A stretch of DNA of 64,000 nt, taken from assembly GCA_000383295.1 (NCBI GenBank), contig KB911067.1, positions 372,001 to 436,000 of the forward strand. Direction: 5' to 3'. This DNA comes from Faecalispora sporosphaeroides DSM 1294. Lineage in GTDB: Bacteria; Bacillota; Clostridia; Oscillospirales; Acutalibacteraceae. The notes below the pieces were generated by a model. It did not search any database. It was not told the origin of the DNA and saw only the letters and a list, made by a program, of their open reading frames with translations. Below, in pieces: positions 42,958-51,706 of this stretch (position 1 is the stretch's first letter; the number at the start of each line of letters is the position of its first letter). The translations under genes and the position numbers were made by a program.

Positions 42958-43440
42958 TTATTTTGAAATCGCAAGAATCTCGTAATGGATGATTCCGGCC
43001 GGAACCTCCACCTCGACCTTGTCGCCCACGCGGTGGCCCAAAAGAGCCTTGCCGACCGCGGATTCATCCGAAATTTTGCCCTGTAAGGGATTCGCTTCGT
43101 TGGAACCGACAATTTTATATTCCTTGATCGATGAATCTCTTCCCTCGGGAGTGACGCGAACCTCCACCTTGGAGCCAATGTGAATATTTTCGTTGCCCAG
43201 CTCGTCTTCATCGATCACGACCACGTTTTTAAGCATTACCTCAATGTCGGCAATGCGCGCCTCCATGATCGCCTGATCATTTTTCGCTTCATCATATTCG
43301 CTGTTTTCGGACAAATCGCCAAAAGACAAAGCTACCTTGATCTTTTCGGCAACTTCTTTTCGTTTTACCGATTTTAAATATTCCAACTCCTGCTCGAGGG
43401 CTTCAAGTCCCTCCTGGGTTAAAATGACCTGCTTTGCCAT
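42958..43440 (-). CDS. greA: transcription elongation factor GreA
   Basis: 160 residues. It rescues backtracked RNA polymerase by stimulating transcript cleavage. The N-terminal coiled coil carries the tip acidic residues in [19 protein letters not shown], and the C-terminal FKBP-like domain has [20 protein letters not shown] 43440 has AAGGTGG upstream. Possibly co-transcribed with lysS, an order found in many Firmicutes. Confidence 0.97.
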   Translation of the reverse strand: MAKQVILTQEGLEALEQELEYLKSVKRKEVAEKIKVALSFGDLSENSEYDEAKNDQAIMEARIADIEVMLKNVVVIDEDELGNENIHIGSKVEVRVTPEGRDSSIKEYKIVGSNEANPLQGKISDESAVGKALLGHRVGDKVEVEVPAGIIHYEILAISK

Positions 43441-43600
43441 CAGCTGTTTACCACCTTTTTCAGAGTGAATGCATCGCCGCACAGCGGGAAAAAGAGATCG
43501 ATTCTCCCCCCTCCCAAGGCGGAAAAAGAATCGCCGCGCCCTGTTCGGCTACACTTCGCAATACATCTATTATAGTGAACAAGTATGCGTCTGTCAACGC

Positions 43601-44920
43601 TTATTTGGAGGCCGCCGGGGACGATGCGCCGGGCGCCGCGCCCGAATCGCCATCCTCCAGATTGCCGCTGTCGGTGCCCGGAATCTGCTGCACGTCCGCC
43701 CCCTGCGCCACCAGCGAGGTAACGGCCGCCTGAATCTGCGGGTCCTCCAGCGTGGTGAGCGAGCGGCGCAGCAGCAGATCCTTTTGCTCCTGTGTCAGCT
43801 CAATCGCCATGTCGACATCCACGCCCACGCCGTTGAAGGTCTTTCCGTCAATTCGGGTGTAATTGCCGACGGAGAGCTGAATCGCCGAGCCGTCCGACAA
43901 GGGGATGATCTCCTCCTTGGTGCCGTGGCCCGCAGTTTTTTCACCAATCAGTTTTCCCTTTTTATAGTCCTTGATATCCGCAGCAAAAATTTCCGCCGCG
44001 CCATATGTGCTGGAGTCCGCCACCACGCTGATCGGCAGGTTGATCTCGCCGGATTTTGAGCTGTACTCCACCGTGATCTTACCGTTTCTGTCCGCGTAGC
44101 TCACCAGACTCACCGCCGGCAGGAACTCGTCGAGCACGGAGGCCATCACCTCTTCGCTGCCGCCGGAGTTATTGCGCAGGTCGATCACAAGGCCCGCCAC
44201 CTTTTTCTCGGTGAGGGTATTGATCGCCGAAACGAACTGATCCTTTGTGCCGTTCTGGAATTCCGAGATCGAAATGTAGCCGACGTTGCCGTTGATGACG
44301 GACGAAAAAACCGTTACGCGCTGGTATTCGGCGCGGGTGACGGTCACATCCAGCTTATTGGTGGCGGTTTTTCCGTCCGCCGTCGTTTTGCGCAGCAGGC
44401 CGAGCTTTACCGCAGTGCCCACGGTGCCGTCGAGCTTGTTCACGGCCTCGCCGTAGCTCAGGCGGATTACCTCTTTGCCGTCGAGCGAAAGAATCACGTC
44501 GCCCTTCTGCAGGCCGGCCTTGCTGGCCGGCGAGTTGGGCAGCACCTCAATCACTTCCATATTGCCGTCGGCGTCCTGAATGGTGCGAATGCCGACGCCC
44601 ACCGCTTTTTTAGAGGTGGAGGCAAGGTAGTTCTTGTATTTCTCCGCGGAAAGATACTTCGCACCGGCGTCACCCAGCCCCGCCATATAGCCGGCGGCAA
44701 TGCCGTCGTTCAGCTCGGTCTCCCCGATTTTCCCAATATAATCCTGCCGCACCTTCTGATCGATTTCACTCAGCTTTGTATACATGGCCTGGCGCTCGTT
44801 CACATCGGCCACTTTTTCATTAAAGCGCCCCATCGCAAAGGTATACGTCAGAGAAACCGTAATGGCGGCCGCCACCAAAGACATCGCCGCCGCCGCGCCG
44901 AGCGACACTTTTTTGCTCAT
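43601..44920 (-). CDS. S41-family C-terminal processing peptidase-like protein, probably inactive
   Basis: 439 residues. One N-terminal membrane anchor (about 8-30), a PDZ domain (about 100-185, VGVGIRTIQDADG, PNSPASKAGLQKGDVI), the S41 core (about 205-375) and an acidic Ala/Gly/Ser-rich tail. Where family members have a TASA(S/A)E nucleophile motif, this protein reads TYGAAE, with Gly307 at the serine position; where they have GKG with the catalytic Lys, it reads GHG (332). By hand alignment both catalytic residues are lost. Downstream of ftsE-ftsX-murein hydrolase, as ctpB follows ftsEX in Bacillus. RBS GAGGGAAG. Confidence 0.82.
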   Translation of the reverse strand: MSKKVSLGAAAAMSLVAAAITVSLTYTFAMGRFNEKVADVNERQAMYTKLSEIDQKVRQDYIGKIGETELNDGIAAGYMAGLGDAGAKYLSAEKYKNYLASTSKKAVGVGIRTIQDADGNMEVIEVLPNSPASKAGLQKGDVILSLDGKEVIRLSYGEAVNKLDGTVGTAVKLGLLRKTTADGKTATNKLDVTVTRAEYQRVTVFSSVINGNVGYISISEFQNGTKDQFVSAINTLTEKKVAGLVIDLRNNSGGSEEVMASVLDEFLPAVSLVSYADRNGKITVEYSSKSGEINLPISVVADSSTYGAAEIFAADIKDYKKGKLIGEKTAGHGTKEEIIPLSDGSAIQLSVGNYTRIDGKTFNGVGVDVDMAIELTQEQKDLLLRRSLTTLEDPQIQAAVTSLVAQGADVQQIPGTDSGNLEDGDSGAAPGASSPAASK

Positions 44921-44990
44921 ATGCTTCCCTCTATCTTTTTGTTATCGTCCAACCGCTTTCAAAGCGCCCTTCCTTAAAAAACAACAAGCC

Positions 44991-45039
44991 CTTCCCCGCC
45001 TTTGGGAAGAAATCGACGTTTCCCCCAAAGGCGGGGAAG
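44991..45039 (-). promoter_or_regulatory. strong hairpin between murein hydrolase and S41 genes
   Basis: CTTCCCCGCCTTTGGG and its exact 16-nt complement enclose about 17 nt. The first T-run on the minus strand comes only about 10 nt later, so it may attenuate rather than end transcription. Confidence 0.5.
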
Positions 45040-45060
45040 AAACCGACCGCCTGTTTTCGT

Positions 45061-46242
45061 TTAGCCGAACCACTTCATCGGGTTCTGTGCAACACCGTTC
45101 ACGCGGATCTCAAAATGCAGGTGCGGGCCGCTGGAATCGCCGGTGCTGCCCACATAGCCAATCACCTGGCCTTTTTTGACCACGTCGCCGGTGCTGACGA
45201 TAATTTTGCTTGCATGGCCATAGCGGGTGGAATATCCGCCGCCGTGGTCTATGTAAGCGCAAAGGCCGTAGCCGCCGCCCCAGCCGCTGTGATTTGCAAG
45301 AATCACCCTGCCGTTGTCCGCCGCGACGATTGGCTTGCCGTAAATGCCGGAGCCGGCGATGTCGATGCCCTTGTGCCCGCGGCCGTCTCCCCAATAGGAG
45401 GTGATCTTCGTATAACCGGGAACCGGCCAGGCAAACTGCCCCTTGCTGACATAGCCGCCGCTGGCCTGATTGTTCTTATTATTGTCCTTGATGCTGGCGT
45501 AATACTCCTTGTACCACCGATCAATCTCGGCATCCACCTTTTTGCGTTCGGCAGCCAGGCGATTATTTTCCGAATTGGTGCTGACCACATTGGCCGAAAG
45601 CTCCGTCAGAACGCGCGAGCTTTCCGCCAGCAGGCCCGAAAGCTCCGTGTTTTTGGAGTCCAGCTCCTTTTTGGCCTGCGCCACGTTCTGCCGGTTCTGC
45701 TCGATCTGCTCCTTCTGTGTTTTAATCGAGGCCATATCGGTTTTCAGCGTCTGAATCACCTGCTGGTCATGCTGCGAAATCGAGCGCACCAGCTCCGTTT
45801 TATCGAGAAAATCCACCATATCCTGCGCCCCAAGAATCATTTCAAGCTGAGAGGATTCTCCCAGCAGATAAATGGCGCGCACGCGCTGCTTGAGCTGCTC
45901 AATGTTTGCTTCGATGCTCTTCTGCTTTTCCGCAATCTGCGATTCCTTCTCTTTGATGTCCGCATCCAGCGCGGCCACCTGATCGTTCAGCGTGTCGATC
46001 TGGCTCTGCACGGTCTGCACCTGCGTATCCAGCGTGTTCTTATACTCCTGCTGCTTGGCTTTGTCCGCCTTCAGCTGCTTGAGCTTGGCCGCGGTGGCCT
46101 CCTGCTGCTTTTTCAGCTGGCTCTGCTTTTGCTGCAGCTGATTGATCGTGGAGCTGGCCTGCGCCCCCGGCGGGACCAACGAAAAAGCGACAATCACCGC
46201 CAGCGCAAGTGCCAGAATCGAACGCCTGCCTTTACCAGCCAA
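45061..46242 (-). CDS. murein hydrolase activator/M23 endopeptidase with coiled coil
   Basis: 393 residues. Signal peptide ending GAQAS (about 29), a long coiled coil (about 30-250, INQLQQKQSQLKKQQEATAA and on) with the EnvC-type helical core, then an M23/LytM domain (about 270-390). The zinc residues are complete: GHKGIDIA and GPHLHFE, so this copy should be catalytically active, unlike E. coli EnvC. It likely docks on FtsX outside the membrane and cuts peptidoglycan at the septum under FtsE ATP hydrolysis. TTG start with GGGAGGAAA upstream; it overlaps ftsX by 11 nt. Confidence 0.93.
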   Translation of the reverse strand: MAGKGRRSILALALAVIVAFSLVPPGAQASSTINQLQQKQSQLKKQQEATAAKLKQLKADKAKQQEYKNTLDTQVQTVQSQIDTLNDQVAALDADIKEKESQIAEKQKSIEANIEQLKQRVRAIYLLGESSQLEMILGAQDMVDFLDKTELVRSISQHDQQVIQTLKTDMASIKTQKEQIEQNRQNVAQAKKELDSKNTELSGLLAESSRVLTELSANVVSTNSENNRLAAERKKVDAEIDRWYKEYYASIKDNNKNNQASGGYVSKGQFAWPVPGYTKITSYWGDGRGHKGIDIAGSGIYGKPIVAADNGRVILANHSGWGGGYGLCAYIDHGGGYSTRYGHASKIIVSTGDVVKKGQVIGYVGSTGDSSGPHLHFEIRVNGVAQNPMKWFG

Positions 46243-47140
46243 TGGAATTTCCTCCCTTCAGATATTTACCGATGGAAATGCCGCCGCCCAGCGCGCCGAA
46301 CAGGGCGCCCGCGGCAATAAACAACAATACGATCTGTCCCATCACATTTCCGAGCGGCAGCGGCTGGAAGAAGGGGACAATGCCCGTAATGGTTTTCAGG
46401 GTTTTATCGTAGATCAGCGCCAGCAGGCCGCTGGCCAAAAGGCCCGAAAACAGGCCGATCAGAATTCCCTCCACCACAAACGGCACGCGAACGAAGCTGT
46501 TCGTCGCACCCACGGATTTCATCACGCTGATCTCCAGCCGGCGCGAGAACATCGTAATCCGAATGGTGTTGGAAAGGATGAACACCGAAACCAGGCTGAG
46601 GATCAGCACGATCCAGAAGCCGGCCGTCGTCACCAGGTGGTCGAGACTGGTCAGCTTTGCGGCCACATCGGAATAATCGCGAACCTTGTAGACCCCCTCC
46701 AGCGAGCTGATCTTCTTTGCGGTTTCCTTATATTGGGAAAGGTCTTTCATTTTTACCTTGAACACGTCGTTCAGGGGGTTATCGTCGCCCAAAAGGCTGC
46801 TGAACACGCTGCCGTCGTCGCCCATGGACTTCATCAGCGCCTCCAGTGCCTCGCCCTTTGGAACAAACTCGCAGCTTTCCACATTGTCCAGCTTTTTGAT
46901 CTCCTCGCCCACCTGCACCGATTTGAGTGTGGGCAGATCGTTCGCCATATAAACGGTAACGGAGTTGTCGCTTTCCAGCGTGTGCATGGCCATGTTCAGG
47001 TTCATCGAAAACAGCGTGGCCGCTCCCGTCATCAGAAGGCACGCCACCAGAACGCCAATGGAGGCAAAGGCCATCATGCGGTTGACCCATACGTTCCTGA
47101 CGCCCTCCTTGAGCAAATACTTGACACTGCTAATTCTCAT
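46232..47140 (-). CDS. ftsX: cell division protein FtsX
   Basis: 302 residues. Four membrane segments in the usual FtsX pattern: one near residues 20-45, a large extracellular loop (about 60-170), then three at the C-terminal half, with SVMKSVGATNSFVRVPFVVE, the cytoplasmic loop typical of the FtsX/MacB group. It partners FtsE and transmits ATP-driven movement to a murein hydrolase outside. ATG 47140 has GGAGG upstream; it overlaps ftsE by 11 nt and the hydrolase by 11 nt, showing a tightly coupled operon. Confidence 0.95.
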   Translation of the reverse strand: MRISSVKYLLKEGVRNVWVNRMMAFASIGVLVACLLMTGAATLFSMNLNMAMHTLESDNSVTVYMANDLPTLKSVQVGEEIKKLDNVESCEFVPKGEALEALMKSMGDDGSVFSSLLGDDNPLNDVFKVKMKDLSQYKETAKKISSLEGVYKVRDYSDVAAKLTSLDHLVTTAGFWIVLILSLVSVFILSNTIRITMFSRRLEISVMKSVGATNSFVRVPFVVEGILIGLFSGLLASGLLALIYDKTLKTITGIVPFFQPLPLGNVMGQIVLLFIAAGALFGALGGGISIGKYLKGGNSIGW

Positions 47141-47822
47141 CGGGTACCTCCAAAGCAAGATTGCAGCTGTCGGCCACCACCAGCCCGTCGTGAATTTCCA
47201 CCACGCGGCGGCGAAAATGCTTCACGAGCCGGTGCTCGTGCGTGACCATCAGCACGGTGGTACCCCTGCGGTTGATTTCACTCAAAAGGCCCACGATTTC
47301 AAACGAAAGGGCCGGGTCAATGTTGCCGGTAGGCTCGTCCGCAATAATCATGCTGGGGTTGTTCACCAGCGCGCGCGCAAGCCCCACCCGCTGCTGCTCT
47401 CCGCCGGAGAGCTCCTTCGGGCGGCAATTGATTTTTTCCTTCAGCCCCACCAAATTCAATATGTACGGCACGCGCTTTTTGATCTCCCGCTGAGAAGCCC
47501 CCACCACGTGCATGGCAAACGCCACATTGTCGAACACCGTCATTTTGTCAATCAGACGAAAATCCTGAAACACCATTCCCATTGTGCGCCGCACGTAGGG
47601 GATGTCCCTTTTCTTCACGGTAGAAAGCTTTCGGCCGTTGACGATGATCTCGCCGCTGTTCGGTGCTTCCTCACAGGTAATCAGCTTTAAAAAGGTGCTT
47701 TTGCCCGCCCCGGAAGAGCCCACGATAAAGACGAATTCGCCCTTTTCCACCTTCAGATTCACGCCCCGGAGCGCTTCTGTGCCATTGCCGTAGGTTTTAA
47801 AAACATCTATAAATTCTATCAA
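47130..47822 (-). CDS. ftsE: cell division ATP-binding protein FtsE
   Basis: 230 residues. ABC ATPase of the FtsEX complex with Walker A GSSGAGKST, Q-loop MVFQDFRL, signature LSGGEQQRVGLARAL and Walker B MIIADEPTGNID. TTG 47822 is chosen as the start: it gives the family N-terminus IEFIDVFKTYG; the longer frame from 47918 has an unrelated N-terminus and no RBS. First gene of ftsE-ftsX-M23-S41. An 11-bp inverted repeat lies about 100 bp upstream. Confidence 0.95.
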   Translation of the reverse strand: MIEFIDVFKTYGNGTEALRGVNLKVEKGEFVFIVGSSGAGKSTFLKLITCEEAPNSGEIIVNGRKLSTVKKRDIPYVRRTMGMVFQDFRLIDKMTVFDNVAFAMHVVGASQREIKKRVPYILNLVGLKEKINCRPKELSGGEQQRVGLARALVNNPSMIIADEPTGNIDPALSFEIVGLLSEINRRGTTVLMVTHEHRLVKHFRRRVVEIHDGLVVADSCNLALEVPDEN

Positions 47823-47917
47823 TGTTATCGCTCCAAAAAATAAATTTCCCCGTGCGAATGCCGCCGGGCGCGCCAAAACGCCCCGCAAAACGGCACCATT
47901 CTCCCTAAAAATCAACA

Positions 47918-47948
47918 CCCATTGGTATGTTTACATAATACCAATGGG
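47918..47948. promoter_or_regulatory. inverted repeat upstream of ftsE
   Basis: CCCATTGGTAT (47918-47928) and ATACCAATGGG (47938-47948) are exact complements with 9 bp between. A TATTAT -10-like box for leftward transcription lies within. No T-run, so an operator is more likely than a terminator. Confidence 0.5.
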
Positions 47949-48015
47949 CGAAAGATTTATTGTTCCGGAAAAGAATAAATTTGTAATTTTTCTGTAATAT
48001 TTTAATTCTTTTCCG

Positions 48016-49101
48016 TCAGAATTTTACCGGATTCGAGGAGAGATATTTCTTGACCATCAGAGCTACCTTAAACACAATCGCGTCCTCGAACTCGCGCAGA
48101 TCCAGCCCGGTGATTTTTTTGATTTTTTCCAAACGGTAAACGAGCGTGTTGCGGTGAACGAACAGCTTACGCGACGTTTCGGAAACGTTCAGGTTGTTTT
48201 CAAAAAAGCGCTGAATCGTGAACAGCGTTTCATGGTCGAGCGATTCGATCGAGCCGCGCTTGAATACCTCCTTCAGGAACATTTCGCACAGGGTGGTGGG
48301 CAGCTGGTAAATCAAACGGGCAATGCCCAGATTGTCGTAGCTGACAATGGATTTTTCGGTGTCGAACACCTTGCCGACCTCGAGCGCGACCTGCGCTTCC
48401 TTAAAGGAGCGCGCCAGATCCTTAATGCCCACAACAATGGTGCCGATGCCCACAACGCAGTGAGTGTAGAATTCGCTCGAGAGCGTGTCTACAATCGAGC
48501 TGGCCAGCTTGTCAAGATCCTTCGGCTCAATGCCGGTGCGAATCTCCTTGATCAGCGCGATATCGGTTTCGTTGATATTGATGATGAAATCCTTGTTCTT
48601 GTCGGGGAACAGATTCTGAATCACATCGTAGGCCGAAATATCGGATTTGTTTGAAATCTTGATCAGCATACACACGCGGCTCACGTCCGAATTGAAGTGC
48701 AGCTCACGGGCCTTCAGGTAAATATCGCCGGGCAGTATGTTGTCGAGAATCACGTTCTTGATGAAATTGCTGCGGTCATATTTCTCGTCGTAATACTGCT
48801 TGATGCTGCTCAGAGAAATCGAGAGCAGGTTTACATACTTCATCGCTTCGCTGTCGCTGCCCGAAACGAACACAGCATATTCCGGGCGGGGGCGGCTGCC
48901 AAAAGACTTGTAGGTATATCCTCCTACCACAAAGGGATTGGGCGAAGCAATGGTGTCCGGAGTAATGCTTTCGTTCACTTCACCGATACGACCCAGCTCG
49001 CTGCAGGCAATAATAACCGAGGTCTCGTCAATGACGCCGATCGTTCTGTCAATCGCGTCGCGCATTTGGTGAATAACTCCCTGAAACAGTCTATTTGACA
49101 T
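48016..49101 (-). CDS. CdaR/PucR-type transcriptional regulator
   Basis: 361 residues. The N-terminus holds a sugar-diacid-recognition-like region (VIHQMRDAIDRTIGVIDETS), the middle a GGDEF-like CdaR segment (about 130-270) and the C-terminus the PucR helix-turn-helix (about 300-355): ETSRKLFVHRNTLVYRLEKI with DLREFEDAIVFKVALMVKKY. Such proteins usually activate catabolic genes in response to small acids or purine intermediates. No catabolic operon is adjacent; its target is unknown. Monocistronic, upstream of ftsE on the same strand. Confidence 0.88.
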   Translation of the reverse strand: MSNRLFQGVIHQMRDAIDRTIGVIDETSVIIACSELGRIGEVNESITPDTIASPNPFVVGGYTYKSFGSRPRPEYAVFVSGSDSEAMKYVNLLSISLSSIKQYYDEKYDRSNFIKNVILDNILPGDIYLKARELHFNSDVSRVCMLIKISNKSDISAYDVIQNLFPDKNKDFIININETDIALIKEIRTGIEPKDLDKLASSIVDTLSSEFYTHCVVGIGTIVVGIKDLARSFKEAQVALEVGKVFDTEKSIVSYDNLGIARLIYQLPTTLCEMFLKEVFKRGSIESLDHETLFTIQRFFENNLNVSETSRKLFVHRNTLVYRLEKIKKITGLDLREFEDAIVFKVALMVKKYLSSNPVKF

Positions 49102-49259
49102 GATGCTCCCTCACTTTATCAGTTTTCCAGATAATTCTGGATCAATACAAGCATACCGATTTGATATTGTCCAATATATTTTACACAAATTTTGATGAAA
49201 TTTCAAGCTTGGAGCGGATTATTTGTTAAAAAACTTTCTGAAATCGACAGAGCAGCGTT

Positions 49260-49665
49260 CTAAATAAAAAAACAGCGCGGCCTTTCAAAAGCCACGCCAT
49301 GGAATTCGTTTGATTGACTGCCCTCCGCTTTCACAATTCTGCGGTAGACCTCGGGGTCTGTGTCGCCCTCGGTGCTGAACAGCAGAACGGTCGCGTCTTC
49401 ATCCAGACCCATGCGCTGCCGCTCGGCGCGCATTTCCGGCGCAAGGCATAAATGCACGAGCAAACTGAGCCCCACGGCGCCCGATTCGCCGGAAATCACC
49501 TTCCGGTCCCCATCGCGCGCAAACGCCAGCGTGCGCATGCCGAGCTCGGTCACCCAGTCTGGGCAGGCGGCATAGCACGACGCGAAATCGCGCAGTACCG
49601 GCCAGGTAAGCGGATTCGGCTCGCCGCAATTCAGGCCGGCCATGATTGTTTCCGGGTTCCAAATG
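49260..49665 (-). pseudogene. dpaL: remnant of diaminopropionate ammonia-lyase (C-terminal third)
   Basis: About 135 codons match the C-terminal part of DpaL/YgeX: TIMAGLNCGEPNPLTWPVLR, CPDWVTELGMRTLAFA, VISGESGAVGLSLL and LLFSTEGDTDPEVYRRIV. The first two thirds, including the PLP lysine, are absent; the fragment begins directly behind the channel gene. At the other end the frame runs straight through a terminator hairpin (49266-49298), so the natural end is also decayed. It cannot be a functional lyase and shows a past deletion joining two loci. Confidence 0.8.
49266..49298 (-). terminator. leftward terminator
   Basis: Minus strand stem GCGTGGC/GCCGCGC with a short loop, followed by seven T. 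It lies within the end of the dpaL remnant frame and serves the channel gene transcript. Confidence 0.75.
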
Positions 49666-49680
49666 CAAGGTAAGAAGCGG

Positions 49681-50343
49681 CTATTCCGCCTTGGCCGGCT
49701 CCGGCTCTTCAATCAGCCGTCCGCACAATCGGTGGAGCGCGGCGCAGCCGGCCCCGCCGACCACATTGCCGAGCGTGATCACCACCAGACTGAGAAGCGC
49801 ATCCTCCAGCACGCCGGCCATCCAGAAATAGAACATGTCGGCGACGCAGTGCTCAAAGCCGCTCAGAATAAAGACCATCACGCTGAATACGATCCCCAGG
49901 TATTTTCCCACGGGGTGCGGATTGCTGCGGTAGCCCTCCACCGCCACATACATCAAAAGGCCGCAGAAGATTCCCAGAATAAACAGGCTGGGCAGACTGT
50001 CCCCCAGCTTGATCTCCGCCAGATGCACCGCCTTTTCGTGCAGCTTTGCCCCCTGACGCGTGGCGGACATGACCGCACTCATCAAAAAGGTTCCCAACAG
50101 GTTGCCCAGCCAGATCAAAAGCAGCCAGAGCACCTTCTGCGGGTCGCGGTACGAAATATACGCCATTTTCCCCGTGAACAGATTCCACCGGAATACCAAA
50201 ATCGTCATCAGTCCAACCGAAAACAGAAAGGCTCCTGTCACGGCATTTTCCTGCGTCATGTAAATCACGCAGCCGATGCCGATGCTGATCCCCGCCAATA
50301 TGGCCAGCAGGAACGTTCCCGTCCAGGATCTGAATTTATCCAT
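49681..50343 (-). CDS. formate/nitrite transporter-family channel
   Basis: 220 residues, six membrane spans, somewhat shorter than the usual 250-285. The gating histidine region reads FEHCVADMFYFWMAG, near the family's FEHxxANMF, and the Thr-containing loop of the first half is present (YMTQENAV). It passes formate, nitrite, hydrosulfide or short-chain acids across the membrane. RBS AAAGGGGAG and a well-matched promoter precede it. It stands alone, followed by the dpaL remnant. Substrate cannot be assigned from sequence. Confidence 0.87.
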   Translation of the reverse strand: MDKFRSWTGTFLLAILAGISIGIGCVIYMTQENAVTGAFLFSVGLMTILVFRWNLFTGKMAYISYRDPQKVLWLLLIWLGNLLGTFLMSAVMSATRQGAKLHEKAVHLAEIKLGDSLPSLFILGIFCGLLMYVAVEGYRSNPHPVGKYLGIVFSVMVFILSGFEHCVADMFYFWMAGVLEDALLSLVVITLGNVVGGAGCAALHRLCGRLIEEPEPAKAE

Positions 50344-50402
50344 AAAAACTCCCCTTTTTCCCAGCGGGCCGTGCCCGCGACGGATGTTACTAACACCCGC
50401 CT

Positions 50403-50431
50403 ATTTTAGCATAGAAGCTTTTTTATTCCAA
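50403..50431 (-). promoter_or_regulatory. promoter of the FNT channel
   Basis: Minus strand TTGGAA (50426-50431), 17-bp spacer, TAAAAT (50403-50408). Confidence 0.65.
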
Positions 50432-50729
50432 TCTCGGCGCGTCTCATATTCGTCTATCCCTTTATCATCAACAAAAATTGATTATTATTGTATTCTTGAT
50501 AAATCAGGGGGCTCGCTCCACTTTCTTGCCAAATTTCTTTCGTTTTAGTGTTTTAGAAACATATAATCCGGCTTTTTATTCTTTTATGTGGATTCAGGCA
50601 CATTCTCAAATCTGACGCTCTTTAATCTATAAACAATTATGATGTATTTTCTGCTAAAAATCCCATCTGCGCAGGACAGACTGCGCCCGGCGATTTGAAT
50701 CTGCGCCGGCAAAAGCAGGATAAAAAGAA

Positions 50730-50758
50730 CCTGCGCCGAAGAAACACTTCGCCGCAGG
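50730..50758 (-). terminator. terminator of the amino-acid ABC operon
   Basis: Minus strand stem CCTGCG-CGAAG/CTTCG-CGCAGG with a short loop, then TTCTTTTT. Confidence 0.8.
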
Positions 50759-50790
50759 TCACCTGAACTATTCTGTTTTAGGGCAGAAGC

Positions 50791-51687
50791 TTATTTTACA
50801 TCTCCGCCCTCAACCACCAGGTTCTCGGGGGCGACCGCGTTACCGTAAACGGGCTTCAGCGTCTCTTCAAAGTCCTTGTGGAAGAAGTTCTCTTTGCCCA
50901 GCGTCTTAATTTCCTCATTCAGCCAGTCGAGCAGCTCCTTGTTGCCCTTCTGCACCGCGGGAGCAATGGTATCGACGTCGCCCAGGCTTTCAATGCCCAC
51001 CTTAAAGCCGGGATTCTGCAGCGCCCAGGCCAGAACCTCCGTGTTGTCGGTGGAGAACGCATCGCCGCGCCCGTCGAGCAGAGCGTTATAGGTTTCGGTA
51101 TACTGGTCAAACTTCACCAGATTGATCTCGGGGTGGTTCGCAGTAAAATAAGTCTCTGCGGTCGTGCCCTTCGCAACGATCAGCTTTTTGCCGGCGAGCT
51201 GCTTCACATCGGTAATCAGGTTCTTTTCGGGGCTGACGACGCCCAGAGCGACCTTCATGTAGGGCAGTGCAAAATCGACCGCCTCGGCACGCTCTTTGGT
51301 TACGGTAAAGTTGGCGAGCACAATGTCAACCTTGCCTGTTTTCAGGTATTCCACACGGCTGGCGGGCTCCAGAGAAACGTATTCCGGCTCAACGCCCAAA
51401 TCCTTTGCGATGCGCTCCGCAAAGTAAACGTCGTAGCCCTGATACTTGCCGTTTGCATCCACATAGCCGAAGGGGTTTTTGTCGCTGAATACGCCGATGA
51501 TGACCTTGCCGCTTTTCTTGATTTCGTCCACGGAGCGGGCGGTGCTGCCACCGGTGCCCTGCGCGGCGGAAGAAGCATCCGTGCCGGCAGCGGAGGAAGC
51601 CGCTTTGTTTGACGAGCAGCCCGCGAGCAGGCCAACGGACAGTGTCAGTGCGAGTGCGAGCGATAAGGCTTTGATTCTGTTTTTCAT
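50791..51687 (-). CDS. amino-acid ABC transporter substrate-binding lipoprotein
   Basis: 298 residues. The lipobox LLAGC places it on the outer face of the membrane. It has a Ser/Ala-rich linker, then a family 3 solute-binding domain: KVIIGVFSDKNPFGYVDANG, YFAERIAKDLGVEPEYV, DIVLANFTVTKERAEAVDFA and KLIVAKGTTAETYF. ATG 51687 has AGAGGG upstream. Last gene of the four-gene operon permease-permease-ATPase-binding protein. Probably polar or sulfur amino acids; the exact ligand is not readable. Confidence 0.93.
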   Translation of the reverse strand: MKNRIKALSLALALTLSVGLLAGCSSNKAASSAAGTDASSAAQGTGGSTARSVDEIKKSGKVIIGVFSDKNPFGYVDANGKYQGYDVYFAERIAKDLGVEPEYVSLEPASRVEYLKTGKVDIVLANFTVTKERAEAVDFALPYMKVALGVVSPEKNLITDVKQLAGKKLIVAKGTTAETYFTANHPEINLVKFDQYTETYNALLDGRGDAFSTDNTEVLAWALQNPGFKVGIESLGDVDTIAPAVQKGNKELLDWLNEEIKTLGKENFFHKDFEETLKPVYGNAVAPENLVVEGGDVK

Positions 51688-51706
51688 CAATAATCCCTCT
51701 TTCCGG

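Larger units (their letters stand above)
50344..50790. other. 447-bp intergenic region upstream of the FNT channel
   Basis: It holds the FNT promoter, an AT-rich 250-bp middle with several TTGAT/ATCAA-like words but no clear gene, and at its right end the terminator of the amino-acid transporter operon. Confidence 0.65.
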
